Positions 47,601 to 55,341 of a stretch of 64,000 nt of DNA are shown piece by piece. A program made the translations under genes and the position numbers. Source of the DNA: DAOUBF01 sp034432795 (lineage in GTDB: Bacteria > Chloroflexota > Anaerolineae > DSLN01); contig DAOUBF010000079.1 of the NCBI GenBank assembly GCA_034432795.1, positions 1 through 64,000 on the forward strand, written 5' to 3'. Under the pieces are notes generated by a model. That model saw only the letters and a program-made list of their open reading frames with translations. It had not been told where the DNA came from and ran no database searches. The number at the start of each line of letters is the position of its first letter. Position 1 is the first letter of the stretch.

Positions 47601-50141
47601 ATGAGCGCAAATTTCGCCGAGGTCATTCGGAGGTCACGGCAGGCCCTGGCCGGGCCACCAGGGGTAGCGGAGCGCGAGGCCGAGGGCGGCTGCGGCGTCA
47701 TCGGGCTGGCAGCCAGCTTCCCCGTCGCCGGGCGGCACATCATCCGCGCCGTCGGGCAAATGCGCAACCGGGGCAATGGCAAGGGCGGCGGGCTGGCGCT
47801 TGTCGGCTGTTTCCCGCGCTTCCCTCATCACTACGCGCTGAACATCGGCTACCTGGAGCCGGGGGCACGCCGGGCTGTAGAAGCGGCACACGTCTGGCCC
47901 CACTTTGAGGTAGCCGAGGTGGAGGAGCAACCCCACGCCGACGATTACCGCGCCTTTGGGCTGGAGATTGAGCCACCGCATGTCGTGCGCTACTTCGTGC
48001 GCGTCAAGCCGGATGTCCTGGCCCGCTTCGCTGAGGAACATAGCTTTGATGAGGTGCAGGCGGCTGAGGATGAGTTCGTCTATCAGAACTCCTTCCGCCT
48101 GAACAAAGCCTTCTACGCCGACCGCGAGGACAAGCAGGCCTTCGTCCTGTCGCATGGGCGCAACATGATGATCTTGAAGGCGGTGGGCTATGCTGAGGAC
48201 ATCGCCCGCTATTACCTGCTGGACGACGTGACGGCTTATGTGTGGATCGGCCACCAGCGCTATCCCACGCGCGGGCGGGTGTGGCACCCCGGCGGCGCCC
48301 ACCCCTACATTGGCCTGGACGAGGCCCTGGTGCACAACGGGGACTTCGCCAACTACTATGCGGTCAGCGAGTATCTGAAGCAGCGCGGCTACGAGCCGCT
48401 GTTCCTTACCGATACCGAGGTCGCCGTGCTCCTGTTTGATCTGTATAACCGCGTGTATCGTTACCCGTTAGAACTGGTCATTGAGGCGCTGGCGCCGACG
48501 ACGGAGCGCGACTTCGCCCTGCTGCCGCCCGACAAGCAACGCCTGTACCGCGCTATCCAGCGGGCGCACCTGCACGGCTCGCCGGATGGCCCCTGGTTCT
48601 TCATCATCGCCCGTAACGACTACCGTCACGGCGTCTGGCAACTCATCGGCATCACCGATACCTCCATGCTGCGCCCGCAGGTGTTCGCCTGGCAGGAGCG
48701 CGTGGGCGTGATCGCCTCGGAGCAGCAGGCGATTGACGCGGTCTTCCGCAGCCTGGCGGCGGAGGACGCCAGCATTTGCCCCGTGCCCGATAAGGTCTGG
48801 GTGGCGCGTGGCGGCAGCCACAGCGATGGTGGCGCGTTCATTTACTCCGTCGTGCCGGAAGATGGCGGATATCGCCTGACGTGCACAGATAAGTTCGGAC
48901 GGAGGACGGAGGACGAAGGACGGAGGACCGGGGATTTCCATCTTCCGTCTTCTGTCCCCCGCCTCCCTTCGCTTAATGGCCGGCTCCGGGAGATGCTGGA
49001 CGAGGCCCATGTGGATGTGCTGTACGAGCAGGTCGTGGCGGCGCTGCCGGAATGGGGCCTGGAGACGTTCCGCGCCTGGTGCGAGCGGGTCATCCGGCTG
49101 AGCACGGGCGATGTGAAGCGGCGTTGGGCAGGGATCCGCCTGCTGACGCGGCTGCACGATTGGCGCTATGCCACCGGGCCACACAAGCGTAGCCACATCC
49201 TGGCCGTGCTCAGGGCTGCGCTGGACCGCCTGTTTGAGACCGTGCCGGGCTTTGAGGACGACGTGGCAGATGTGGACCGGCGCCTGACCTGGGAGACGCG
49301 GGAGCGGCTGGCCGGGCCGCGCGGCGATGGGGTGCTGTTCATTGATGCGCGGGGCTTCCCGCCCGAAGGCGACGCTTCCGTAGCGCGGACATTGGTGCGC
49401 GGCTACGCCCTGGGCTGGCGGCGCTTCGTCGTGTTCGCCTGCCACGGCGACCGCTTTCTGGGCTGCGGCCTGGGGCCGAAGACGCAGGGCGTGCGCATAG
49501 ATGTATATGGCGCCAGCGGCGATTATCTAGGCTCTGGCCTGGACGGCGCCGAGATCCACGTCCATGGCGATGCCCAGGACCAGTTGGGCCAGATTCTGAC
49601 CAGCGGCAAGCTGGTGATCTACGGCAACGTCGGACAGACGTTCCTGTACGGCGCCAAGGGCGGCGTGGCCTATGTCATGGGCAATGCCGCCGGGCGCCCG
49701 CTGATCAACGCCGTCGGTCGGGTGCGGGCGATCATCAATGGCACCTGCCTGGATTACTGCGCCGAGAGCTTTATGGCTGGGGCGGAGACCGGCGGCGGGT
49801 TCGTGTGCATCAACGGCATCGGCTTTGACAGGGAAGGCCGCATTGTCCGCCTGGCCGAGCCTTATCCCGGTGGCAACTTCTTCTCACTGGCCTCCGGCGG
49901 CGCCGGGTATCTCAATGACCCTTATGGGACGTTGGACCCCGGCCAGTTGAACGGCGCTACCTTTATCCGCTTCAACGGCGAGGACTGGGCTGTGCTCCAG
50001 CCTTATCTGGAGGAGAACGCCGCGCTGTTTGGCATCCCCATAGAGGCGCTCTTGACCGTTGATGGCGAGCGGCGTCCGCCCGAAGCGGTCTATCGTAAGG
50101 TCGTGCCGGTGCGCCAGATATTGACCGAACGCGGGACCTGA
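47601..50141 (+). CDS. Glutamate synthase glutaminase (GATase II) fused to GXGXG domain
   Basis: The protein has 846 residues. A ~30-residue propeptide ends before Cys31 (EGGCGVIGLAAS), the class-II amidotransferase nucleophile exposed by processing. QMRNRGNGKGGGLALVG and GHQRYPTRG are further glutaminase motifs. The C-terminal ~230 residues are the GltB GXGXG beta-helix (YGASGDYLGSGLDGAEIHVHG, GKLVIYGNVGQTFLYGAKGG). It hydrolyses glutamine and passes ammonia to the FMN subunit. Residues about 432-457 (GRRTEDEGRRTGDFHLPSSV) derive from a GGACGGA repeat between the domains. It starts 6 nt after glnA, with GGAGGTG at the glnA end as ribosome-binding site. Confidence 0.93.
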   Translation: MSANFAEVIRRSRQALAGPPGVAEREAEGGCGVIGLAASFPVAGRHIIRAVGQMRNRGNGKGGGLALVGCFPRFPHHYALNIGYLEPGARRAVEAAHVWPHFEVAEVEEQPHADDYRAFGLEIEPPHVVRYFVRVKPDVLARFAEEHSFDEVQAAEDEFVYQNSFRLNKAFYADREDKQAFVLSHGRNMMILKAVGYAEDIARYYLLDDVTAYVWIGHQRYPTRGRVWHPGGAHPYIGLDEALVHNGDFANYYAVSEYLKQRGYEPLFLTDTEVAVLLFDLYNRVYRYPLELVIEALAPTTERDFALLPPDKQRLYRAIQRAHLHGSPDGPWFFIIARNDYRHGVWQLIGITDTSMLRPQVFAWQERVGVIASEQQAIDAVFRSLAAEDASICPVPDKVWVARGGSHSDGGAFIYSVVPEDGGYRLTCTDKFGRRTEDEGRRTGDFHLPSSVPRLPSLNGRLREMLDEAHVDVLYEQVVAALPEWGLETFRAWCERVIRLSTGDVKRRWAGIRLLTRLHDWRYATGPHKRSHILAVLRAALDRLFETVPGFEDDVADVDRRLTWETRERLAGPRGDGVLFIDARGFPPEGDASVARTLVRGYALGWRRFVVFACHGDRFLGCGLGPKTQGVRIDVYGASGDYLGSGLDGAEIHVHGDAQDQLGQILTSGKLVIYGNVGQTFLYGAKGGVAYVMGNAAGRPLINAVGRVRAIINGTCLDYCAESFMAGAETGGGFVCINGIGFDREGRIVRLAEPYPGGNFFSLASGGAGYLNDPYGTLDPGQLNGATFIRFNGEDWAVLQPYLEENAALFGIPIEALLTVDGERRPPEAVYRKVVPVRQILTERGT
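48897..48965. repeat. GGACGGA-type inverted repeat inside the glutaminase gene
   Basis: Left arm GGACGGAGGACGGAGGACGA, right arm CATCTTCCGTCTTCTGTCCC. In frame. Confidence 0.85.
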
Positions 50142-50142
50142 G

Positions 50143-50550
50143 TCACGGCGTTGGGGATGGCGTCGGTGGGGGTGGGGGCGTTGCCGGCGCCTCTATGGGG
50201 GCTGCAGGCCCCTGGCGCATTTCACGGAGCAACAGTGCCGCCTCGCGTGTGTTCTCCTCCACGGCCAGGGCCAGGTAGATCGCCTCGCCGGTGGCGTAGA
50301 GGACAAGGAAGTATAGTAGCGTAAGCAACAAAATCACGATGGCGCCACCCAGGCCGCTGAGACCGCCAGCTGCCAGACCCTGGAGCGCACCCTCCCGTTG
50401 ACCGAACGCGCCCCCTAGTTGCATCCCCCCAAGCGCGCCAAATATCAATACCCCTACTGCGCCCAGGATGCCCAGGATCAGGACGATCCAGGCGAGCACT
50501 TTGTAAATTGTGCCGATCACCCGTAAGGCGCGGAAGCGTTTCTGCATCAT
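50143..50550 (-). CDS. Small two-TM membrane protein with Pro-rich tail
   Basis: The protein has 135 residues from the second of three consecutive ATGs (AGGAGG 6 nt upstream). Two hydrophobic segments, VLAWIVLILGILGAVGVLIFGALGG and LGGAIVILLLTLLYFLVLYATGEA, are joined by a Gly-rich turn. A helix then leads to the tail (APATPPPPPTPSPTP). Resembles small DUF4282-like membrane proteins; no function can be assigned. It is convergent with the glutaminase gene (1-nt gap). Confidence 0.75.
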   Translation of the reverse strand: MMQKRFRALRVIGTIYKVLAWIVLILGILGAVGVLIFGALGGMQLGGAFGQREGALQGLAAGGLSGLGGAIVILLLTLLYFLVLYATGEAIYLALAVEENTREAALLLREMRQGPAAPIEAPATPPPPPTPSPTP

Positions 50551-50655
50551 CATCCACCTCCTATGCGTCGGGTTGAGAAAGCTGAGCCATAGGATAGTCG
50601 CATTTGGATTTTCAGGCAAGCGGGGGGGAGTTCCTGTTTGCGCTTCATTCCGTTG

Positions 50656-50684
50656 TTGACAGGCCCACGCTTTTATGCTATCAT
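50656..50684 (+). promoter_or_regulatory. Promoter of the methionine operon
   Basis: TTGACA (50656-50661), 17 bp, TATCAT (50679-50684), about 30 nt before the SAM riboswitch. Confidence 0.8.
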
Positions 50685-50720
50685 GTACCTCAATAATACA
50701 ACTGAATACGCGGCAACGCG

Positions 50721-50823
50721 CTCTTATCCAGAGAGGCGGAGGGACCGGCCCGACGAAGCCTCGGCAACCAGCTCGGCCTGAGCATGGTGCCAATTCCGGC
50801 AGAGTACATCTGGAAGATGAGAG
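50721..50823 (+). ncRNA. SAM-I riboswitch (S-box)
   Basis: The S-box core is present. P1 CTCTTATC pairs with GATGAGAG. Conserved blocks are GAGGCGGAGGGAC, GACGAAGCC, CGGCAACC and GGTGCCAATTCC, followed by GGAAGATGAGAG. It binds S-adenosylmethionine and controls the terminator at 50846, so the downstream methionine genes are off when SAM is plentiful. Confidence 0.96.
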
Positions 50824-50845
50824 CGGTCAGGCACAAACTTGACTG

Positions 50846-50876
50846 AGCCTCTTCATTCCAGAAGGGGCTTTTTTTT
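50846..50876 (+). terminator. Riboswitch-controlled intrinsic terminator
   Basis: AGCCTCTTC/GAAGGGGCT (9 bp, one G-U) with a 6-nt loop runs into eight Ts, 40 nt before metH. Confidence 0.93.
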
Positions 50877-50915
50877 ACTTTTGAACTGAGACACTGGCGC
50901 CAAAGGACTGAATGC

Positions 50916-53900
50916 ATGGCACGCGATTACCTGGCAGCGATACGTGACCACGTCGTCATTTTTGACGGCGCCATGGGCACGACTATCCAGAAATACAACC
51001 TCACCGCCGAGGATTTCGGCGGCGAGCGTACCAATGGCTGTAATGATGTCCTGGTCATCACGCGGCCTGACGTGATTGAGGCCATCCATGCCTCCTTCCT
51101 GGAGGTGGGCTGCGAAGCTATTGAGACCAATACCTTCCGCGCCAATCGCATCACGCTGCGCGAGTACGGCCTGCAGGACCGCGTGATAGAGATCAACCGT
51201 GCTGCCGCTGCGCTTGCCCGCCGCGTCGCCGATCGTTTTGAGACGCCTGACCGCCCACGCTTCGTCGCCGGTTCCATCGGCCCGACCGGGATGCTGCCCT
51301 CGTCAGATGATCCGGTCCTCTCCAATATCACCTTTGATGCCCTGGCAGATGTGTTCCGCGAGCAGGCCATCGGCCTGATTGAGGGGGGCGTTGACCTCCT
51401 GCTGGTGGAGACCAGCCAGGATATTCTGGAGGTCAAGGCCGCTGTGCACGGGATTCAGCAGGCCTTTGCGGAGACCGGCAAGCGCGTTCCCTTGCAATGC
51501 CAGGTGACGCTGGACACCACCGGGCGCATGTTGTTAGGGACGGACGTGGCGGCGGCGCTGGCGACGTTGGAGGCGCTGCCGGTGGATGTCATCGGCCTGA
51601 ATTGCTCCACCGGGCCGGAGCACATGCGCGAACCGATCCGCTACCTGGGCGAGCACGCCACCAAGCCGGTCTCCTGCCTGCCCAACGCCGGCCTGCCGCT
51701 CAACGTGGATGGCCAGGCGATCTACCCCCTGGAGCCGGAGCCGTTTGCCCAGGCGTTGGCCGAGTTCGTGGAGCGGCACGGCATCGCCATTGTCGGCGGC
51801 TGTTGCGGCACAACGCCGGCCCACCTGAAACGCCTGATTGAGCTTGTCGGCCCCGATCATCCCTCGCCCCTGACACAACCGCGCCCTAAAGAGCCTGTCC
51901 CCATGATCGCCTCGGCCATTCGCGCCACACCGCTCCGCCAAGACCCGCGCCCCCTGCTGATCGGTGAGCGCGTCAACACGCAGGGCAGCCGCGCTGTCAA
52001 GCGGCTGCTCCTGGCGGGGGATTATGACGGCGTGCTGCAGATCGCTCGCGAGCAGGTGGAGAGCGGGGCGCATGTCCTGGATGTGTGCGTGGCGCTGACC
52101 GAACGCGCCGACGAAGTCGCCCAAATGCGCCAGGTGGTCAAGAAACTGGCCAGCGGTGTGGAGGTGCCGTTGATGATTGATACCACCGAGCCGGAGGTGG
52201 TGGAAGCTGCCCTGAAGACCTATCCGGGCCGGGCGATCATCAACTCCATCAACCTGGAGCGGGGGCGTGAGAAGCTGGACCAGGTGGTGCCGCTGGCGAA
52301 GGCACATGGCGCCGTGCTCGTGGCCCTTACCATTGACGAAGAGGGCATGGCCCACACCGCCGAGCGCAAGTTCGCTATCGCCAAACGCATCTACGACATC
52401 GTTGTGGGCGAGTACGGCCTGAAACCGGAAGACCTGATCTTTGACGTGCTCACTTTCCCGGTCTCTACCGGCCAGGAGGAACTGGCCCGTTCGGCGATTG
52501 AGACGATTGAGGGCCTGCGCCGCGTTAAGGAGGGACTGCCCGGCGTCTTCACCAGCCTGGGCATCTCCAATGTTTCCTTCGGCCTGACGCCAGCGGCACG
52601 CGCTGTGCTCAACAGCGTTTTCCTCTATCATTGCGTCGCTGCCGGGCTGGATATGGCCATCGTCAACCCCAAGCACATCACACCCTATGCCGAGATCCCG
52701 CCGGAGCAGCGCGACCTGGCCGATGACCTGATCTTCAACCGTCGCCCCGACGCGCTGGCCCGTTACATCCAGTATTTTGCGGAGCACGAGGTCCAGGCGA
52801 GCAAAGCGCCTGAGGTTGATCCGACCGCCGCGATGACCGCCGAGGAACGCATTCACTGGCAGATCCTGCATCGCAAGCGGGAGGGGATTGAGGCGCTGAT
52901 TGACGAGGCGCTCACCCGCCACGACCCGGTCTGGGTGTTGAACCATGTGTTGCTGCCGGCGATGAAGGACGTGGGCGACCGCTTCGGCGCGGGCGAACTG
53001 ATCCTGCCCTTCGTCCTGCAGTCGGCGGAGGTCATGAAGAGGGCCGTCGCCCACCTGGAGCAGTTCCTGGAGAAGAAGGAGGGCGTAACCAAGGGCAAGG
53101 TCGTCCTGGCAACGGTGTACGGCGATGTCCATGACATCGGTAAGAACCTGGTGGGGACGATCCTGGCGAACAACGGCTACACGGTCTATGACCTGGGCAA
53201 GCAGGTTCCGGCGAACGTCATCATTGACAAGGCGGTGGAGGTGAACGCCACCGCTATCGGCCTGTCGGCGCTGCTGGTGTCCACCTCTAAGCAGATGCCG
53301 CTGGTGGTGCAGGAGTTGCACAAGCGCGGCCTGAAGTTCCCTGTGCTCGTCGGCGGCGCGGCGATCAACCGCAAGTTTGGGCGGCGTATCCTGTTCGTGG
53401 AGGACGGCGTGCCCTATGAGCCGGGAGTGTTCTATTGCAAAGACGCTTTTGAGGGGCTGGAGACGCTGGATAAGCTGATTGACCCCCTGGAGCGGGGCGA
53501 CTTTGTGGGGCGGGTCATCGCCGAAGCTTATGAAGAGGTGGGGCGGCCCCTGCCCCAACGCTCCGACGCTGCCCTTGAGGCTGTCCCCACCGTCGGCCCG
53601 GCGCCCTTTATCCCCAGGCCGCCTTTCTGGGGCGTGCGCACCATCCGCGAGATGCCGCTGGAGATCGTCTTCCAATACATTGACAAGGATGAACTCTTCC
53701 GTCTGTCGTGGGGGGCGAAGAATGCGCACGGCGAGGAGTGGGAGCGGCTGCGGGCCGAGTTTGAGGCGCGGCTGGCGCGAATGCAGCGCGAGGCGCTTCG
53801 CCTGGGCTACCTGGCCCCTCGCGCCGTCTATGGCTACTTCCCGGCCAACTCGGAGGGGAATGACCTGATCATTTGGGATCCGGCTTCGCTAACGACGGAG

Positions 53901-54506
53901 GACGGAGGACGGACGACGGACGGTGGGCGGCGAACCGGACTCCCAGGTGCCGGGTCGGACCTCCGTCCCCTGGCTCGTTTTAGCTTCCCGCGCCAGCCCT
54001 CCGGTGAGCGGTTGTGCCTGGCCGACTACTTCGCGCCGGTGGGCAGCGGTCGGGTGGATGTCGTGGCGCTGCAAGTGGTGACGGTGGGGCCGGGGGCAGA
54101 CGCGCGCTTTGCCGAGCTTCAGGAGAGGGGCGAGTATAGCGAGGCTTACTTCACGCACGGCCTGAGCGTGCAGACGGCGGAAGCCACCGCCGAGTACGTC
54201 CACCGCCATATCCGGCGCGAACTGGGCCTGCCAGAGGGCCAGGGCAAGCGCTATAGCTGGGGCTATCCCGCCATCCCCGACCTGGCCGATCATGTCAAGG
54301 TCTTTCAGCTTCTGCCTGCGGAGCGCGAACTGGGCATGAGCCTGACCGCCGCGTACCAGCTTGTCCCGGAGCAATCCACTGCCGCGATCATTGTCCATCA
54401 TCCGGAGGCGAAGTATTACAGCGTGGGCCTGAGCCGGGTGGAGCAGTTGGAGGCGTTCCGGGCGGAGGTGCTGTCAACGGATTCGGGGAGCGGATTGAAC
54501 GGATGA
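50916..54506 (+). CDS. metH: Cobalamin-dependent methionine synthase
   Basis: In the 1196-residue MetH, the homocysteine/zinc domain (1-320) has LNCSTGPEHM and GGCCGTTPAHL, giving the zinc cysteines. The folate domain spans about 350-620, and the cobalamin domain has YGDVHDIGKNLVG near residue 737 (His is the cobalt ligand). The SAM-dependent reactivation domain (about 900-1190) carries RYSWGYPAIPD. It transfers methyl from methyl-THF to homocysteine. The start has AAAGGA 8 nt upstream. Residues about 993-1018 (LTTEDGGRTTDGGRRTG...) come from a GGACGGA repeat inserted in a loop of the reactivation domain between IIWDPA and LARFSFPRQ. Confidence 0.96.
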   Translation: MARDYLAAIRDHVVIFDGAMGTTIQKYNLTAEDFGGERTNGCNDVLVITRPDVIEAIHASFLEVGCEAIETNTFRANRITLREYGLQDRVIEINRAAAALARRVADRFETPDRPRFVAGSIGPTGMLPSSDDPVLSNITFDALADVFREQAIGLIEGGVDLLLVETSQDILEVKAAVHGIQQAFAETGKRVPLQCQVTLDTTGRMLLGTDVAAALATLEALPVDVIGLNCSTGPEHMREPIRYLGEHATKPVSCLPNAGLPLNVDGQAIYPLEPEPFAQALAEFVERHGIAIVGGCCGTTPAHLKRLIELVGPDHPSPLTQPRPKEPVPMIASAIRATPLRQDPRPLLIGERVNTQGSRAVKRLLLAGDYDGVLQIAREQVESGAHVLDVCVALTERADEVAQMRQVVKKLASGVEVPLMIDTTEPEVVEAALKTYPGRAIINSINLERGREKLDQVVPLAKAHGAVLVALTIDEEGMAHTAERKFAIAKRIYDIVVGEYGLKPEDLIFDVLTFPVSTGQEELARSAIETIEGLRRVKEGLPGVFTSLGISNVSFGLTPAARAVLNSVFLYHCVAAGLDMAIVNPKHITPYAEIPPEQRDLADDLIFNRRPDALARYIQYFAEHEVQASKAPEVDPTAAMTAEERIHWQILHRKREGIEALIDEALTRHDPVWVLNHVLLPAMKDVGDRFGAGELILPFVLQSAEVMKRAVAHLEQFLEKKEGVTKGKVVLATVYGDVHDIGKNLVGTILANNGYTVYDLGKQVPANVIIDKAVEVNATAIGLSALLVSTSKQMPLVVQELHKRGLKFPVLVGGAAINRKFGRRILFVEDGVPYEPGVFYCKDAFEGLETLDKLIDPLERGDFVGRVIAEAYEEVGRPLPQRSDAALEAVPTVGPAPFIPRPPFWGVRTIREMPLEIVFQYIDKDELFRLSWGAKNAHGEEWERLRAEFEARLARMQREALRLGYLAPRAVYGYFPANSEGNDLIIWDPASLTTEDGGRTTDGGRRTGLPGAGSDLRPLARFSFPRQPSGERLCLADYFAPVGSGRVDVVALQVVTVGPGADARFAELQERGEYSEAYFTHGLSVQTAEATAEYVHRHIRRELGLPEGQGKRYSWGYPAIPDLADHVKVFQLLPAERELGMSLTAAYQLVPEQSTAAIIVHHPEAKYYSVGLSRVEQLEAFRAEVLSTDSGSGLNG
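53892..53980. repeat. GGACGGA-type repeat inside metH
   Basis: ACGACGGAGGACGGAGGACG, then GACGACGGACGGTGGGCGG and a short inverted GGACCTCCGTCCCC. In frame. Confidence 0.8.
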
Positions 54507-54584
54507 CCTAAGGTTGTAGGTAGGTCACGCTTGGAGCATGACAAGGGCTGTCTGTGATTGTTGCTTATTCGGGTGAATGGATGT

Positions 54585-54600
54585 AGATGTATACATATCT
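54585..54600. promoter_or_regulatory. Possible operator of the VapBC module
   Basis: An inverted repeat with perfect centre ATGTATACAT at 54587-54596, 31 nt before the antitoxin ATG. RHH antitoxins autoregulate at such palindromes. Confidence 0.4.
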
Positions 54601-54627
54601 ATTCGGCCAATAAGGAGAAGTGTAAAG

Positions 54628-54927
54628 ATGAGCACGAATATGGTTCGCACTCAGGTCTATCTGCCGCGAGATGTCTATGACAGGCTCCATAGGCGCGCTG
54701 AGGAGCAGGGCATTACCATGGCCCGTCAGATCCGTGAGGCGCTAGAGGATTATCTTGCTAAGATTCAGATAGAATTAGAAGAGGATGAAGATAATGGCAT
54801 CCTGCACGCAGATAATCCTATTTTTCAGATGGCGGGGATAGGTGCGAGCGGCTTAGGTGATCTGGCCCTCAACCATGATGAGTATCTTTACGGCAAGAAG
54901 CGTGTAGAACAAGCCGGGCAGATTTAG
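54628..54927 (+). CDS. Ribbon-helix-helix antitoxin (VapB-like)
   Basis: The protein has 99 residues from the ATG at 54628 (AAGGAG 10 nt upstream). The N-terminal RHH signature MVRTQVYLPRDVYDRLHRRA, then EEQGITMARQIREALEDYL, binds the operator as a dimer. The acidic middle (ELEEDEDNG) and C-terminus presumably wrap the toxin. It lies 3 nt before the PIN-domain gene. The AT-richer base composition differs from the flanking methionine genes, hinting at transfer. Confidence 0.88.
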   Translation: MSTNMVRTQVYLPRDVYDRLHRRAEEQGITMARQIREALEDYLAKIQIELEEDEDNGILHADNPIFQMAGIGASGLGDLALNHDEYLYGKKRVEQAGQI

Positions 54928-54930
54928 TCA

Positions 54931-55341
54931 ATGAGGCTCTTCGCCGATACCAGCGCCTGGGTGGCCTACTTTGACCGAGATGACATGTTCCATCATGCTG
55001 CCCGGTTGGCTCTGACATCATTGCGGGATCAGCGAGTCACATTTCTTACAAGTGATTATGTTCTGGATGAGACGATCACAATGCTGTCAAGCTATACTGG
55101 TCATCGGGTTGCTGTTGCCTTTGGCGATTGGGTGCAGAGCGAACGTCGTGTCCAAATCGTGAGGGTCAATGAGGAACTGTGGCAGGCTGCCTGGCAACTG
55201 TTCAAACGCTATCATGATAAAAAGTTCTCCTTTACGGATTGCACCAGCTTCGTGCTCATGCAGCGTCAGGGCCTTGTAGATGTATTTGGGTTCGATCATC
55301 ACTTTGAGCAGATAGGCTTCCGATTGTGGCCTCACAAATGA
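54931..55341 (+). CDS. PIN-domain ribonuclease toxin (VapC-like)
   Basis: The 136-residue PIN protein has its acidic site visible as D6 (FADTSAW), E47 (VLDETI), D103 (FSFTDCTSF) and D122 (GFDHHF). PIN toxins cleave RNA, often tRNA or rRNA, and are neutralised by the preceding antitoxin. Its stop overlaps the start of the homocysteine methyltransferase/MTHFR gene (ATGA), so this toxin is translationally coupled to a metabolic gene. Composition is more AT-rich than the neighbours. Confidence 0.92.
   Translation: MRLFADTSAWVAYFDRDDMFHHAARLALTSLRDQRVTFLTSDYVLDETITMLSSYTGHRVAVAFGDWVQSERRVQIVRVNEELWQAAWQLFKRYHDKKFSFTDCTSFVLMQRQGLVDVFGFDHHFEQIGFRLWPHK

Noticed and set aside
51534..53729. 731-codon minus-strand ORF opposite metH
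   Set aside because: It is the complement of a fully motif-supported MetH and shows the same shadow composition. Similar long shadows at 873-2258, 20742-22208 and 44576-46255 were rejected for the same reason.
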